This document shows, one piece after another, positions 26,598 to 35,642 of a stretch of 64,000 nucleotides of DNA. Numbering within the stretch: position 1 is the stretch's first letter; the number at the start of each line of letters is the position of its first letter. The DNA comes from Pseudoalteromonas xiamenensis (GTDB lineage Bacteria > Pseudomonadota > Gammaproteobacteria > Enterobacterales > Alteromonadaceae). The notes under the pieces were generated by a model. That model did not search any database and was not told where the DNA came from. It was given only the letters and a program-made list of their open reading frames with translations. The position numbers were made by a program, and so were the translations under genes. The stretch is taken from the NCBI RefSeq assembly GCF_042431545.1, contig NZ_JBHLYX010000013.1, one strand, 5' to 3'.

Positions 26598-27308
26598 CTA
26601 CGCCACTTCAGTGGTTTGAGTACGAGCGCCAGAGTCCGCAATGATACGACCATCAAAGACTTCAATTACCCGCTGCGCACGCTGAGCACCTCGAGGGTCA
26701 TGCGTGACCATACAAATAGTTGCACCTTCTTCGTGTAATGTGTCTAACAAGTCCATCACTAGTTTTGCATTTTTCGAATCCAAGTTACCTGTCGGTTCAT
26801 CTGCAAGAATGAGCGATGGTGCGCCGACAATTGCTCGAGCGACTGCAACACGTTGTTGCTGACCACCGGATAGTTGCGAAGGATAATGTGTAGAGCGATG
26901 ACTCATATCGACCTTCTTAAGGGCGGCTTCAGCCAACGCACGACGCGTTTTTTTGTCGATGTCTTTGCGGTAGGTTAATGGTAATTCGATGTTTTCAACC
27001 ACCGTTAACTCACTAATTAAGTTAAAGGACTGAAAAATAAATCCAATTTCTTTGTTTCGCACAAGTGCTCGAGACTTATTGTCTAAGTCACCGACAACGT
27101 GGCCGGCTAATTTGTGCAGGCCTGACGTGGCCGTGTCGAGTAATCCAAGGATGGACAGTAATGTCGATTTACCACAACCCGAAGGGCCAGAAATTGACAC
27201 GTATTCGCCTTTATTGATCACTAAGTGAATGTCAGTAAGTGCGTGTGTTTCAACGTCATCGCTAACGAAGACTTTTTTAATATTGTTTAGTTCTATCAAA
27301 TGATTCAT
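26598..27308 (-). CDS. MacB/LolD-type ABC transporter ATPase
   Basis: 236 residues. Walker A GPSGCGKST, Q loop FIFQSFNL, signature LSGGQQQRVAVARA, Walker B LILADEPTGNLDS, H loop VTHDPR. Partner of the FtsX-type permease encoded next. Cytoplasmic, powers the exporter. Confidence 0.95.
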   Translation of the reverse strand: MNHLIELNNIKKVFVSDDVETHALTDIHLVINKGEYVSISGPSGCGKSTLLSILGLLDTATSGLHKLAGHVVGDLDNKSRALVRNKEIGFIFQSFNLISELTVVENIELPLTYRKDIDKKTRRALAEAALKKVDMSHRSTHYPSQLSGGQQQRVAVARAIVGAPSLILADEPTGNLDSKNAKLVMDLLDTLHEEGATICMVTHDPRGAQRAQRVIEVFDGRIIADSGARTQTTEVA

Positions 27309-27326
27309 GACGTAGTCCCTCTAAAA

Positions 27327-28576
27327 TTAGTTTAACGTGATTGATTCGTGACGCGCTAGTTGTGTTTGTTCAGAAATAATGACCGTGTCGCCTTTTGTTA
27401 GCCCTGCAACGACTTCAATTTCTGTACTGGAGGCTAAACCAAAGGTCACCGCGGTTTTCTCGGCGATAGAACCAGTTGGATTTAACTTGAAAATCGGCAT
27501 GGTTCGGTTTTCTTGTGAGGCGGAAGGGCGCTTAATGTAAAGTGCGTTTGCTTTAGCATTAATCACAATTTCGCCGTCAACGGATAAATCAGGTCTCGCT
27601 TCAGGTGGCAGTGCCTGATTGAATGTCACATCCACTTGAACAGTGCCTTGCGTTACAGCAGGGTCGATACGAGAAACTGTCCCCTCGATTTCGCTAAAAC
27701 GCGTGTCGATGATCACTTTCTGCCCTACGACAACGTTTGACGCTTTAAGCTCGGGTACTTTTAATTCAGCAATAAGGTCTCCTGCTTTGGCGAACTTCGC
27801 CACATTGCTACCCAGTGAAACTCGTTGCCCAAGTTCTAATGGCATGGCTTGCAATACACCGTCTAGAGGCGCTTTTACTTGCAGCGAAGCGAGTTCAAAT
27901 TCAGCGCGTTCAATGGTTTTATCCAGCTTAGATAGCCGCGCTTGGTGGGCTGCAAGTTGAGCGGCTAGATTTTTACGCAATTGCTCGGTTCGTTGATTGT
28001 CGATGTCGAGCGTTTCTTTCAGTTGAGCTACGGTTAATTTTGAGCTTTCAAAATCCAGTTTCGAGACCGTAGCATTGCCCTGATTAATCAGGATTTCTTC
28101 CGCATTTAAGCGCATACGTGCTTGCTCATATTGCATTTTGGTTTTGGCAACCGCTGCTTTCATGTCGAGCAATCGCGTTTGCTGATCCGTACTTAATGCA
28201 TTGAGCTCAGCGCTTGGCGCTCCCAGTTGAGCTCTTCTACCTTTTGTTGAAGTTCAGGGTTTGTTAGTTCAACAATCAAATCACCTTGCGAAACGACGGC
28301 TCCTGGCTTTTTCAAAATCCGTTCGACTTTCCCTTCTACGTTGCTAGCTACCCAACGTATGTCTTCGGGTACCAGTACTCCGGGCGCCGCGACTTTGATG
28401 GTGAATTCTCCTTGTTGGACGCGAGCGGTAAGTACACTGTTTTTGCTTACCGACGCTTGAGTGATTTGTGACTTCAGAGTCCAAACCCCTGCAATTAACG
28501 CTACAAACAGGCTTCCAACTACCACGATACGTTTGGTGGGAAATTTTTTTGTCGTTGTTGTATTTAAATAATCCAT
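27327..28576 (-). pseudogene. MacA/HlyD-like periplasmic adaptor, split by a one-base frameshift
   Basis: N-terminal piece 28576-28193 (ATG at 28576): cytoplasmic tail, one membrane helix (~18-38), biotinyl-lipoyl half (VEGKVERILKKPGAVVSQGDLIVELTNPELQQKVEELNWE). It ends in a stop in this frame, but at 28205-28216 (minus strand CGCCAAGCGCTGAG) one extra A would continue as AELNALSTDQQTRLLDMKAAV, joining the second piece (28172-27327): coiled-coil hairpin, second lipoyl half (ELASLQVKAPLDGVLQ), beta-barrel and membrane-proximal domain. Joined length is ~415 residues, normal for MacA. Both halves are otherwise intact, so the defect is recent, phase-variable, or a sequencing error. If real, the exporter would lack a working adaptor. 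Confidence 0.8.
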
Positions 28577-28614
28577 TGCTTACGTCCACTGAGTCTACAT
28601 GTTGGAATGATTAA

Positions 28615-28630
28615 ATCAGGAACTGTGCCA
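28615..28630 (-). promoter_or_regulatory. Sigma54-like promoter of the export operon
   Basis: On the minus strand TGGCAC-AGTTC-CTGAT: a perfect -24 element and a -12 element with GA where GC is usual. About 40 bp upstream of the adaptor ATG, so the transcript leader would be ~30 bases. The NtrC-type regulator in the operon makes sigma54 control expected. The weak -12 lowers certainty. Confidence 0.5.
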
Positions 28631-28693
28631 AAACATTAAAGTATTACAAAACAAAGTATTACGTTGTTTTGTCTGTGGCTTTCACGCAAGGTG

Positions 28694-28732
28694 ATCCCAA
28701 AAATGGGATGGGTCAAATCCCATTTTTGGGAC
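28694..28732. promoter_or_regulatory. Tandem palindromes, probable enhancer sites
   Basis: ATCCCAAAAATGGGAT (28694-28709) and ATCCCATTTTTGGGAC (28717-28732): two 16 bp palindromes with centres 23 bp apart, about two helical turns, same face. Together they also form a larger inverted repeat. A third, looser one (CCTATTGCGCCAAAAATAGG) follows at about 28755. They lie ~65-100 bp upstream of the sigma54-like promoter, as enhancers for NtrC-type activators do. They may also act on the divergent cytochrome-lodA operon. Confidence 0.65.
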
Positions 28733-28924
28733 TGGCATGGATAATTTGGCGATGTCCTATTGCGCCAAAAATAGGTGGGAAACCGAACATTACTGTAATC
28801 GCGTGTAATACTTCATTTTGTGTATTTGTTGTTAACTTTGTGTATCAAAAGGAGTTCGGCGAGACGATGGGCCCATCTCAATCGAACACTTTGCAGCAAC
28901 CGTCTAGTAAGCCTAGGAGGCGAC

Positions 28925-30355
28925 ATGAAACAGACAAGTAAGCGAGTACTCAACCGCATTACACAAGTGATGTTATTGGTTGGGGGAATGTATTCAGGCG
29001 TAAGTGTGGCCGCGACTGATCAAACGGATTCAACAGAACAATGTATCTTTGAACCCAGTTGGTTGCAGAATGGTCGAGTGGTTCGCCCAAATGACGCGAC
29101 TTTCCCAAATGATCCTGATCATCAAAACGATCCGTCAAACTGCAATTTTCATCAATGGTCATGGCAAATGTTTTTGTGGCTAATGGATGGAGATGATGGC
29201 AAGCCACGATTCTTAGACTTTGCGACGCCTCAATCATTGCTTGGACTCGAGCAGCGAGGCCTGATGCCAAGAACGAGCAAAAAGCAGCACGGTTCTTCTC
29301 TTGACGAGTATTTGCAAGCAGGTACGGACGGCATTTTGGTAGACCAAGATAATCGTGCGGTTTACTACTCGCAATATGTGAACCAAACCTTCGCCGATTT
29401 CATTCAGGGCAAGCTGGGTGGGAGCGACCTAACAAAGCCGGACAATGTGTTGGCGATGAACCCAACCACTGAGTTTCCTATTCAAAACGGTAAAGGGGCA
29501 TTAGAGCTTAAAGCATCTTGGAAAGTGGTGGCTCCGGGTGAAAAAACGGACGGTCTATTTACAATGAAAAAGGACATCGCCAAGTTTGTAAATACACCTA
29601 GCGGGATCAAAATAGACCCGACAAAAGTTGAAACGCAAACGCTGGCTTTGGTGGGCTTTCATATTGGTGGCATTGTCGCCAATCACCCCGAAATGATCTG
29701 GGCCACGTTTGAATTTAATAACAACGCACCGGATGTCCCTGATGGTATGACACTTGGCCAAGTGGTGTCAGATAAAGACTACATGTTTTACAAAAAAGGC
29801 ACCCAGCTTGGAAACTGCAACAAAAACGCCAGCGTGAGTGGACTTAAGGTCGAGGACGACACACAAAAGTTTACGCCAGTTACTCAAGTGTGCCGTCGTT
29901 ATGCTTATGGAAATCAAGCGGACCAAAAGCAGGGAAACACCAATAACATTAAAATGCTAAATGACAGCGTTTGGAAAAACTTACCGAGTCAACTCAGTTA
30001 CTTGAAAAACTATTTTGAAGTCGGCGCCATTTGGATAAATAACGGGGCAGCAACAAAGGACCCATTAGAGTCACCTTTGAAGCCTGGACTTAATTTTGCC
30101 ACGGATGACTATTTAACCGGATCGCTGCGCCTCTCAAACAGCACGATTGAAACCTATACGCAGTCGGCTACGGCCATGAATAACTGTTTCCGTTGTCACA
30201 ACACCGAACAAGCGTTTGCACCAAAGTCAGGTCTAAAACCATTGCCTGCAACGAACCTTAATATTAGCCATGCATTTCAAAACATATTCTTCTGGTCGCA
30301 AGAAAAAGATAAAGCGGCTGCTATGGCATATGTAAAATCACAAGGAGAGAAATAA
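28925..30355 (+). CDS. Exported c-type-cytochrome-like protein in the LodA operon
   Basis: 476 residues from ATG 28925, which has GGAGG upstream; the frame is open earlier but without a start signal. Signal peptide to VSVAA. One haem-binding motif, CFRCH at 421-425 (MNNCFRCHN), with a possible distal ligand in the Met/His-containing tail. The rest (NFHQWSWQMFLWLMDG, GFHIGGIVANHPEMIWATFE) is an uncharacterised domain that I recognise only as accompanying LodA-like proteins. Ends one base into the lodA-like gene, so translation is coupled. Probably periplasmic and a redox partner for the quinoprotein, an inference. Confidence 0.7.
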   Translation: MKQTSKRVLNRITQVMLLVGGMYSGVSVAATDQTDSTEQCIFEPSWLQNGRVVRPNDATFPNDPDHQNDPSNCNFHQWSWQMFLWLMDGDDGKPRFLDFATPQSLLGLEQRGLMPRTSKKQHGSSLDEYLQAGTDGILVDQDNRAVYYSQYVNQTFADFIQGKLGGSDLTKPDNVLAMNPTTEFPIQNGKGALELKASWKVVAPGEKTDGLFTMKKDIAKFVNTPSGIKIDPTKVETQTLALVGFHIGGIVANHPEMIWATFEFNNNAPDVPDGMTLGQVVSDKDYMFYKKGTQLGNCNKNASVSGLKVEDDTQKFTPVTQVCRRYAYGNQADQKQGNTNNIKMLNDSVWKNLPSQLSYLKNYFEVGAIWINNGAATKDPLESPLKPGLNFATDDYLTGSLRLSNSTIETYTQSATAMNNCFRCHNTEQAFAPKSGLKPLPATNLNISHAFQNIFFWSQEKDKAAAMAYVKSQGEK

Positions 30356-32529
30356 TGGGTTATTTCAGAGTCCACCCAAGCATCAATTTTGCGCGTGTTG
30401 GTAACAGTGAAGAATACTATTTAGCACCTGAAACGGCTGCGGGCGAAATTGTTGATAAAGCAACGGGTTTATTTGGTGGCTTACCGATTAAAGCCGGTTC
30501 AGAGAATACGCCTATTGATGAAAACGATTTTCGCGATGCAAGTGAAAACGTAAAGCGCCAAGCTGCTCGTTTTCGTTTATTTGCTTATGACGATGAACAG
30601 ACGACTTATCCGTCAAATGATGCTGGACGAGAAGTCAAAATCGGTGATTCTATCGGTGGCAAAGTCATCAAAGACATTGTTTGGCAAGTACATGTTGCGA
30701 ACAAGAAGAATAATAACTACAAAATTACATCCGACAATGGCACACCAGATGGAGCAGAAGAGGGGATTGTAGCGTATGAAGGGGGTAAAACGCCGCCTAT
30801 TCGCAACCCAGAATTTGGCCCTGAGTTGCAGGATGAAAACCGTTTAAAAACACTGGTGGTGGACCCAGGACCCCGTGCGCTTTCTGTTAAGACCCAAGCA
30901 ACAACTATCTTGCACTTTGACCAAGCGACTCCTGCGAGTTTTGTTAACAGTGACAATCTAATTCAGCAAGAAAGTAGTGCGTGGAAATACCCAAAAAGCT
31001 TTCCTTATCAGCACTTTAACCAAGAAAGCTGCAAAATGTACAACCCGCTTGGTGACATAACCTCCCTTGGCGAGATGTGCATAGAACCGAACACGGGCAG
31101 GCTAATCGTTGCGGGTGGTTTTGGTAAAGCAAGTGGCATTGTGCTAAATGGTCAATACCCTGAATTGAACGATGCAATTGATAACGACTATTGGTTTGAT
31201 GATACCTCTGATGGGCCAGTGACGGCGACGGTTTACTTTGAAGATGGGTCTGTTGAACATGCGGTACACGGTTGGGTTGTATGTACTGACCCGAGTTACG
31301 CTCCACAAACGCGCAATGTCGTTTCGACGTGGGACGATGTTTATGACACGTGGGTACAACATTTAAATCTTGAACCAAATATGTTCAACAATGGATTCAA
31401 ACAAGATTATGAAGCATCGTTTGATGGTGATGTAATGCCCGTGTTTCATGCTGCATTTTTGCAACAGTGGAATGCCGCGTTACCAGAAAAAGGCATTCAA
31501 GGACATAAACGGATGAAGGAAATCCAACCTTCAGATACGCCGAGCGAAAAGATCCCTTCATTCACCAGTTTGTTGCGTAAACCTTCGCCTCCCGGCACTT
31601 CAAATGCACCTGGTAACGAAGATGGAACCCGTCTTAAAATGCCGCTGGCACTAGGCGATGCCATGAAGAGTTTTCTGGCTGTTACTGAAACACAATATTT
31701 TCTATTAATGCAGTGGTATGGCAATAAATTCCACGCTGAAGCACGCCCAATGGGCGATGGAGAGCGCCTTGATAAAGTGGTGCTTGAAAACTGCTTAGGT
31801 GGGCGCTATTCCCCTGGTATTGATTTAACCTTTATCGTACGAGATACCAATCTTTATGTGACGAAGTGGCAAGGTGAGATAGGGCCATTTAGGATCAACC
31901 TGGAATCCTTGAATTACGCGAACGCGAACAGTTCAAAGCCATTCTTAGGTGTAGGTTACGTGCCGCTTAGAACAAGTGCTGTCGAACCCGGTGATTTGAG
32001 TAAGTTTATGGCACAGCCTTGGCACACTGACTATAACAGCTGCGCAACTCACGTGCCCGATCCAAACCCAACGATGCCAAATCCTGACAATGAGGAAGGA
32101 AAAGATCCGTTAACGCCGATTCAGGACAACACATTGTATTGGTCTTGGCCTGCACAGCGACCAGTATCCGTGTATCCAAAGTGTTTGTTTACTTATGACG
32201 CAGCGTCTGGGCAAGGTAAAGGTTTCTCTCGTTACAGTGTTCGAGGTGATGAAGGGCATGGCACGCAGACATTCTATCCACAGGAACAAGGGCGCTATCA
32301 ATGCTACTTAGATTTCGTCAAAAACTGGCACAAAGTGGGCTTTGTGATCCAAGGTTTGCAGATTGAAGATGGTAAGTCGGGTTCTAATTTCGGCCCTGAC
32401 TATTTCCTTGAAGTGCAGAGTAAGTTCACGAGCAAAGGTGATGGTGTAGAAGTATGGCCTCAGGCGTCCGAGCCAGGTTACGAGCGCCTTGAGTGTTGTG
32501 AACCTACAGATTTAGATAAAAAAGTATAA
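30355..32529 (+). CDS. LodA-like cysteine-tryptophylquinone oxidase/dehydrogenase
   Basis: 724 residues. Starts GYFRVHPSINFARVGNSEEYYLAPE, the signature beginning of LodA/GoxA proteins (FRIHPSIGIARVGNS). The cofactor is built from a Cys and a Trp; here Cys480 (ENCLGGRYSPGID) and Trp596/598 (LYWSWPAQRP) match the conserved surroundings. LodA (lysine epsilon-oxidase) and GoxA (glycine oxidase) make H2O2, which gives Pseudoalteromonas and Marinomonas their antibacterial activity. No signal peptide, as usual for the family. Needs the LodB-like flavoprotein encoded next for cofactor formation. Substrate cannot be deduced; the haem partner upstream suggests a dehydrogenase instead of an oxidase. 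Confidence 0.85.
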   Translation: MGYFRVHPSINFARVGNSEEYYLAPETAAGEIVDKATGLFGGLPIKAGSENTPIDENDFRDASENVKRQAARFRLFAYDDEQTTYPSNDAGREVKIGDSIGGKVIKDIVWQVHVANKKNNNYKITSDNGTPDGAEEGIVAYEGGKTPPIRNPEFGPELQDENRLKTLVVDPGPRALSVKTQATTILHFDQATPASFVNSDNLIQQESSAWKYPKSFPYQHFNQESCKMYNPLGDITSLGEMCIEPNTGRLIVAGGFGKASGIVLNGQYPELNDAIDNDYWFDDTSDGPVTATVYFEDGSVEHAVHGWVVCTDPSYAPQTRNVVSTWDDVYDTWVQHLNLEPNMFNNGFKQDYEASFDGDVMPVFHAAFLQQWNAALPEKGIQGHKRMKEIQPSDTPSEKIPSFTSLLRKPSPPGTSNAPGNEDGTRLKMPLALGDAMKSFLAVTETQYFLLMQWYGNKFHAEARPMGDGERLDKVVLENCLGGRYSPGIDLTFIVRDTNLYVTKWQGEIGPFRINLESLNYANANSSKPFLGVGYVPLRTSAVEPGDLSKFMAQPWHTDYNSCATHVPDPNPTMPNPDNEEGKDPLTPIQDNTLYWSWPAQRPVSVYPKCLFTYDAASGQGKGFSRYSVRGDEGHGTQTFYPQEQGRYQCYLDFVKNWHKVGFVIQGLQIEDGKSGSNFGPDYFLEVQSKFTSKGDGVEVWPQASEPGYERLECCEPTDLDKKV

Positions 32530-32539
32530 TAAGAGGCGA

Positions 32540-32596
32540 CCCATGACACTAACCGTGACTCATTTGCAATTAACGAATCACGGTTAGTGTCGTGGG
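32540..32596 (+). promoter_or_regulatory. Hairpin between lodA-like and lodB-like genes
   Basis: GACACTAACCGTGA (32545-32558) and its perfect complement TCACGGTTAGTGTC (32578-32591), extended by CCCAT/GTGGG. No T run follows. It may act as an attenuator or protect the upstream mRNA, making less LodB than LodA. Confidence 0.7.
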
Positions 32597-32621
32597 TATC
32601 GAGTGCGTCAAGGAGTAGTCT

Positions 32622-33755
32622 ATGACGAAAACACACCTGAGAATCGGTATTGTGGGAGGTGGTCCTGCAGGATGTGCAACGGCACTTGCGTTGCAAAAGC
32701 TATTTGCATCAAGCAGTAAAAAGGCTGAAATAACCCTAATAACAGCACCAGGGGGCGTTACACCTAAGATTGGTGAAACGGTGCCGCCCGCTGCAAGTGC
32801 TTATTTACGAGAGTTAGATCTTGAGTCACTGTTATCGGACGAGTTTCATTTGCGTTGTCCTGGCAGTCTATCGCAGTGGGGTGACGAATCGGTTGGGTAT
32901 AACGACTTTTTTATTACGCCGATTGGACAAGGATTTCATTTAGACAGAGCACTTTTTGATAAAAGCTTACTGTCGGCCTGTTTCAAGCGTGGTGTGACGA
33001 TTGTGGAAAATACCAAAGTCACTGCAATTAAACAAAGTGATAGGACTATTTCGCTGCACTGCGAGCCGGAGCTTGATAAGCATGAATTTGATTTTATTGT
33101 AGATGCTTCTGGTCAACATCGTGTTGTGACACGCAGTCTGTCGGTTGCAAACAACCTGTTTGACCGCGTAGTGTCTGTGTGTGCTTTTTTTGAATTAGAA
33201 AGTAAATCATCGGCTCCAGCCCACACGATTGTATCGAGTGATGAACACGGCTGGTGGTATGCGGCTAGGCTTCCAAACAATCGGGCAATTTTGAGTTTTA
33301 ATACTGATGCGGACGAGCTAAAACAGCGTGAGCTTAATGCCCATGCAAACTGGTATCGTGCATTTTGTAACAATCAATGGTTTTATACTCAATGCTGTGA
33401 GCAATTTAACCAAGCCATTTCTTCACCTCGGGTACTTCATGTGCGAGCGGCCCCTTCTTCGATTCTTTCAGCGGTTATTGGTGAAAATTGGTTAGCTGTC
33501 GGGGACGCGGCATCAAGTTACGATTCGATTTCATCTGCGGGCATAACTAAGTCCTTGAAACAGGGAATTCGAGCCGCAAATGCTATTTTGAATTGGGCGG
33601 AGAACCCACATAAAGGGTCCTTGAGTGCATATCAAACGCTGGTCTTTAAGGATTTTAATGAGTTTATTAAACTTCATCAACTTCATTACGATAGTGGTGC
33701 TCAACGATTTCCAAATTCGGCGTTTTGGCAACGTCGACTGTTAAGTGACGTATAG
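32622..33755 (+). CDS. LodB-like FAD-dependent oxidoreductase
   Basis: 377 residues. FAD-binding Rossmann motif IGIVGGGPAGCATALAL at the N-terminus; GENWLAVGDAASSYDSISSAGITKSL near 290 is the second FAD motif of the tryptophan-halogenase/PHBH-like group. LodB proteins are needed to make the CTQ cofactor of LodA, probably by hydroxylating the Trp. AAGGAG precedes the ATG. Immediately downstream of the lodA-like gene. Confidence 0.85.
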   Translation: MTKTHLRIGIVGGGPAGCATALALQKLFASSSKKAEITLITAPGGVTPKIGETVPPAASAYLRELDLESLLSDEFHLRCPGSLSQWGDESVGYNDFFITPIGQGFHLDRALFDKSLLSACFKRGVTIVENTKVTAIKQSDRTISLHCEPELDKHEFDFIVDASGQHRVVTRSLSVANNLFDRVVSVCAFFELESKSSAPAHTIVSSDEHGWWYAARLPNNRAILSFNTDADELKQRELNAHANWYRAFCNNQWFYTQCCEQFNQAISSPRVLHVRAAPSSILSAVIGENWLAVGDAASSYDSISSAGITKSLKQGIRAANAILNWAENPHKGSLSAYQTLVFKDFNEFIKLHQLHYDSGAQRFPNSAFWQRRLLSDV

Positions 33756-33776
33756 CATATACTTATTCTTTTGATA

Positions 33777-33801
33777 AAAGGCATCTAACAGAGATGCCTT
33801 T
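33777..33801. terminator. Hairpin terminator between lodB-like and aztD-like genes
   Basis: AAAGGCATCT - AACAG - AGATGCCTTT, located between convergent genes. Short T run on both sides, so it may serve both. Confidence 0.8.
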
Positions 33802-33850
33802 GGGTAGAGCTACAACTTGAACATGACTCTAAGTGTAAGGAAACTAGAGC

Positions 33851-35212
33851 TTAGTGTTGGTCGCCTTCAGGGATCCCAAGCCAAGTCATGCTACTTGGCG
33901 TAAACGTAAGTGCTATTGTGTCTTCAATTTCACCTGTGGTGATATTGACCACGAGAATGGTGGACGCAGCTGAGTCGGTAACGTAGGCCGTGTTTTCTCG
34001 TTTAGAGACGACCAATCCAAAACGTTGGTCTTCAGAAAGTGTTGAAATATCCGCTTTGCTAACATCGATTCGTTGTTTAAACGTCCAGTGAGCATGACCG
34101 TCGTGTTGGTGTGCGTCAACGACAGTAAGGTAACCTTGATTATCTAAAATCAAAAACTGTGTGCCATCGACATTAAAGGCATACGAAATGGGCTGTGCAT
34201 TTGACACTGGTTGCCAATCTAACAGTGCCATTTCACTTTCATCGGGCGTAATCGTCAGGATATTTACTTCACCGGTTGCGCGATTACTGGCAGTCCCTAA
34301 GAATGTGTTACTTCCGTGGTGCCCAAATAAGGTGCCAATACGCAAGTCGGCAATTGCTTCAATGTTTGTAATTTTATCACTTTCAAAATGTCCGTCATGA
34401 GAATGCGTGATGACGACTCCATCTCGACACGCGAACGCTACGGCTTCATGGTTTTGAGCGGCACCATGTAAGTCAGGGCAGGTTATGTCTAATACAGAGT
34501 CAAAATGGAAGTGATCTTCATGCAGTTCATAAACGCCAATTTGATCTGGGAGAATTTTTGCGTTGGATGTACTTTCGTCGTCTCCGCGACGAACCGTCGC
34601 AAACAAGGTATTTTGCTGGAGTTTTGCAACGCCATGCATGTTGATTTCAAAATTTAGTGTGGCTTTAATACGGCGATTAGCGATAGATGTATCATCAATA
34701 ATTTGAATGGAAGCGTTTGCGCCCGTGGCGGCATTTCCATCATTAAATACAATGGTATTTTCATCCGAATACGTTATGTGAGTTGGTGCGAAGCCGTGTA
34801 ATTCAAAATCGCTAAAGGCAGGTGTCTGCGCATAACTGTGCTGGTGGTCGTCATGATTTTCTTGCCAAAGGCCACCGTCAATAAATGAAACAACATCGTT
34901 TTGTCTGTCACTGAGTAGCGCATAACGCCCGCCAGCAGAGGTTTGTAACGCAACGCTTGAAGTACTTAGCGTAAAGCTTTCCAAAATTTTCCGTTGATCT
35001 AAATCGAAAACATGGGCTTCGCTTTTATCTTGATTGAGCAGGACTAAACGGCCTTTGGATTCAACAGTGTGATCATGGTCTTGCCCATGGTCGATGGCCG
35101 GGCTTTCAATTTCATGTTTAATAACTCCTTTTGAACCACCATCAAAACAGCCGGTAATTAGCATACCGCTTAAGGCGATAGTGGAAAGTTTTAATCTGGA
35201 AAACAAAGTCAT
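33851..35212 (-). CDS. AztD-like zinc-binding periplasmic lipoprotein
   Basis: 453 residues from ATG 35212 (GAAGGA upstream). Lipobox ITGC; His/Asp clusters near the N-terminus (DHGQDHDH), mid-protein (ENHDDHQHSY, HEDHFHFD) and C-terminus (DAHQHDGHAHW). Beta-propeller repeats throughout. CPDLHGAAQNHEAVAFACRDGV resembles the conserved Cys/His segment of AztD, a periplasmic zinc chaperone of the AztABCD system. The two Zur-type boxes directly upstream support a zinc-starvation role. No aztABC transporter genes in the window. AztD is the best match; other metallo-propellers are possible. Confidence 0.75.
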   Translation of the reverse strand: MTLFSRLKLSTIALSGMLITGCFDGGSKGVIKHEIESPAIDHGQDHDHTVESKGRLVLLNQDKSEAHVFDLDQRKILESFTLSTSSVALQTSAGGRYALLSDRQNDVVSFIDGGLWQENHDDHQHSYAQTPAFSDFELHGFAPTHITYSDENTIVFNDGNAATGANASIQIIDDTSIANRRIKATLNFEINMHGVAKLQQNTLFATVRRGDDESTSNAKILPDQIGVYELHEDHFHFDSVLDITCPDLHGAAQNHEAVAFACRDGVVITHSHDGHFESDKITNIEAIADLRIGTLFGHHGSNTFLGTASNRATGEVNILTITPDESEMALLDWQPVSNAQPISYAFNVDGTQFLILDNQGYLTVVDAHQHDGHAHWTFKQRIDVSKADISTLSEDQRFGLVVSKRENTAYVTDSAASTILVVNITTGEIEDTIALTFTPSSMTWLGIPEGDQH

Positions 35213-35294
35213 GTTTACTAAATCCTTCGTTGTTATTGAGCGCTTTGCCACAAATGTTGAGCCAACTATCGTTACTCAAATATCATGACACCAG

Positions 35295-35340
35295 GAAATG
35301 TTATAATGTATCATTTAGTAAATGTTATAGTATAACAATT
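35295..35340. promoter_or_regulatory. Two Zur boxes
   Basis: GAAATGTTATAATGTATCAT (35295-35314) and AATGTTATAGTATAACAATT (35321-35340). The second matches the gammaproteobacterial Zur palindrome (ATGTTATA-N-TATAACAT) almost fully. They lie between the aztD-like gene and the TonB receptor locus, so both may be repressed when zinc is plentiful. Confidence 0.85.
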
Positions 35341-35642
35341 GAAATTAAAAGAGTGAGTGTTTCTAAAATGCGACAAATCGCCTGATAATGACGACCAAGG
35401 AGAAACACCTATGGTGTATGCATGAAAGAATTTAGAATAATTAACTTATATCAATCAGTTAGGTAATGTTTACTTATTTCAATACGAACGCTTTCTGGAT
35501 CTGCATGAACAGGGTAGACTTACGTTGTTTCTATATTAGGTTCTTGTTCAGACCGAGATGAACGACGTGAGTGAATAATGTGCTTCAATGGACTGGACTG
35601 AACAAAAGCAGAAGTTAGTTTTTGACCTTATCAAGGAATAGT
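35341..35642. other. Intergenic region between Zur boxes and TonB receptor
   Basis: About 300 bp with many stops in all frames. Isolated coding-like fragments are not long enough to call. It is the leader of the receptor gene or the site of a lost gene. Confidence 0.35.

Noticed and set aside
28733..28760. Second sigma54-like site TGGCATGGATAATTTGGC toward the lodA operon
   Set aside because: The GC of the -12 element is three bases too far from the -24 GG.
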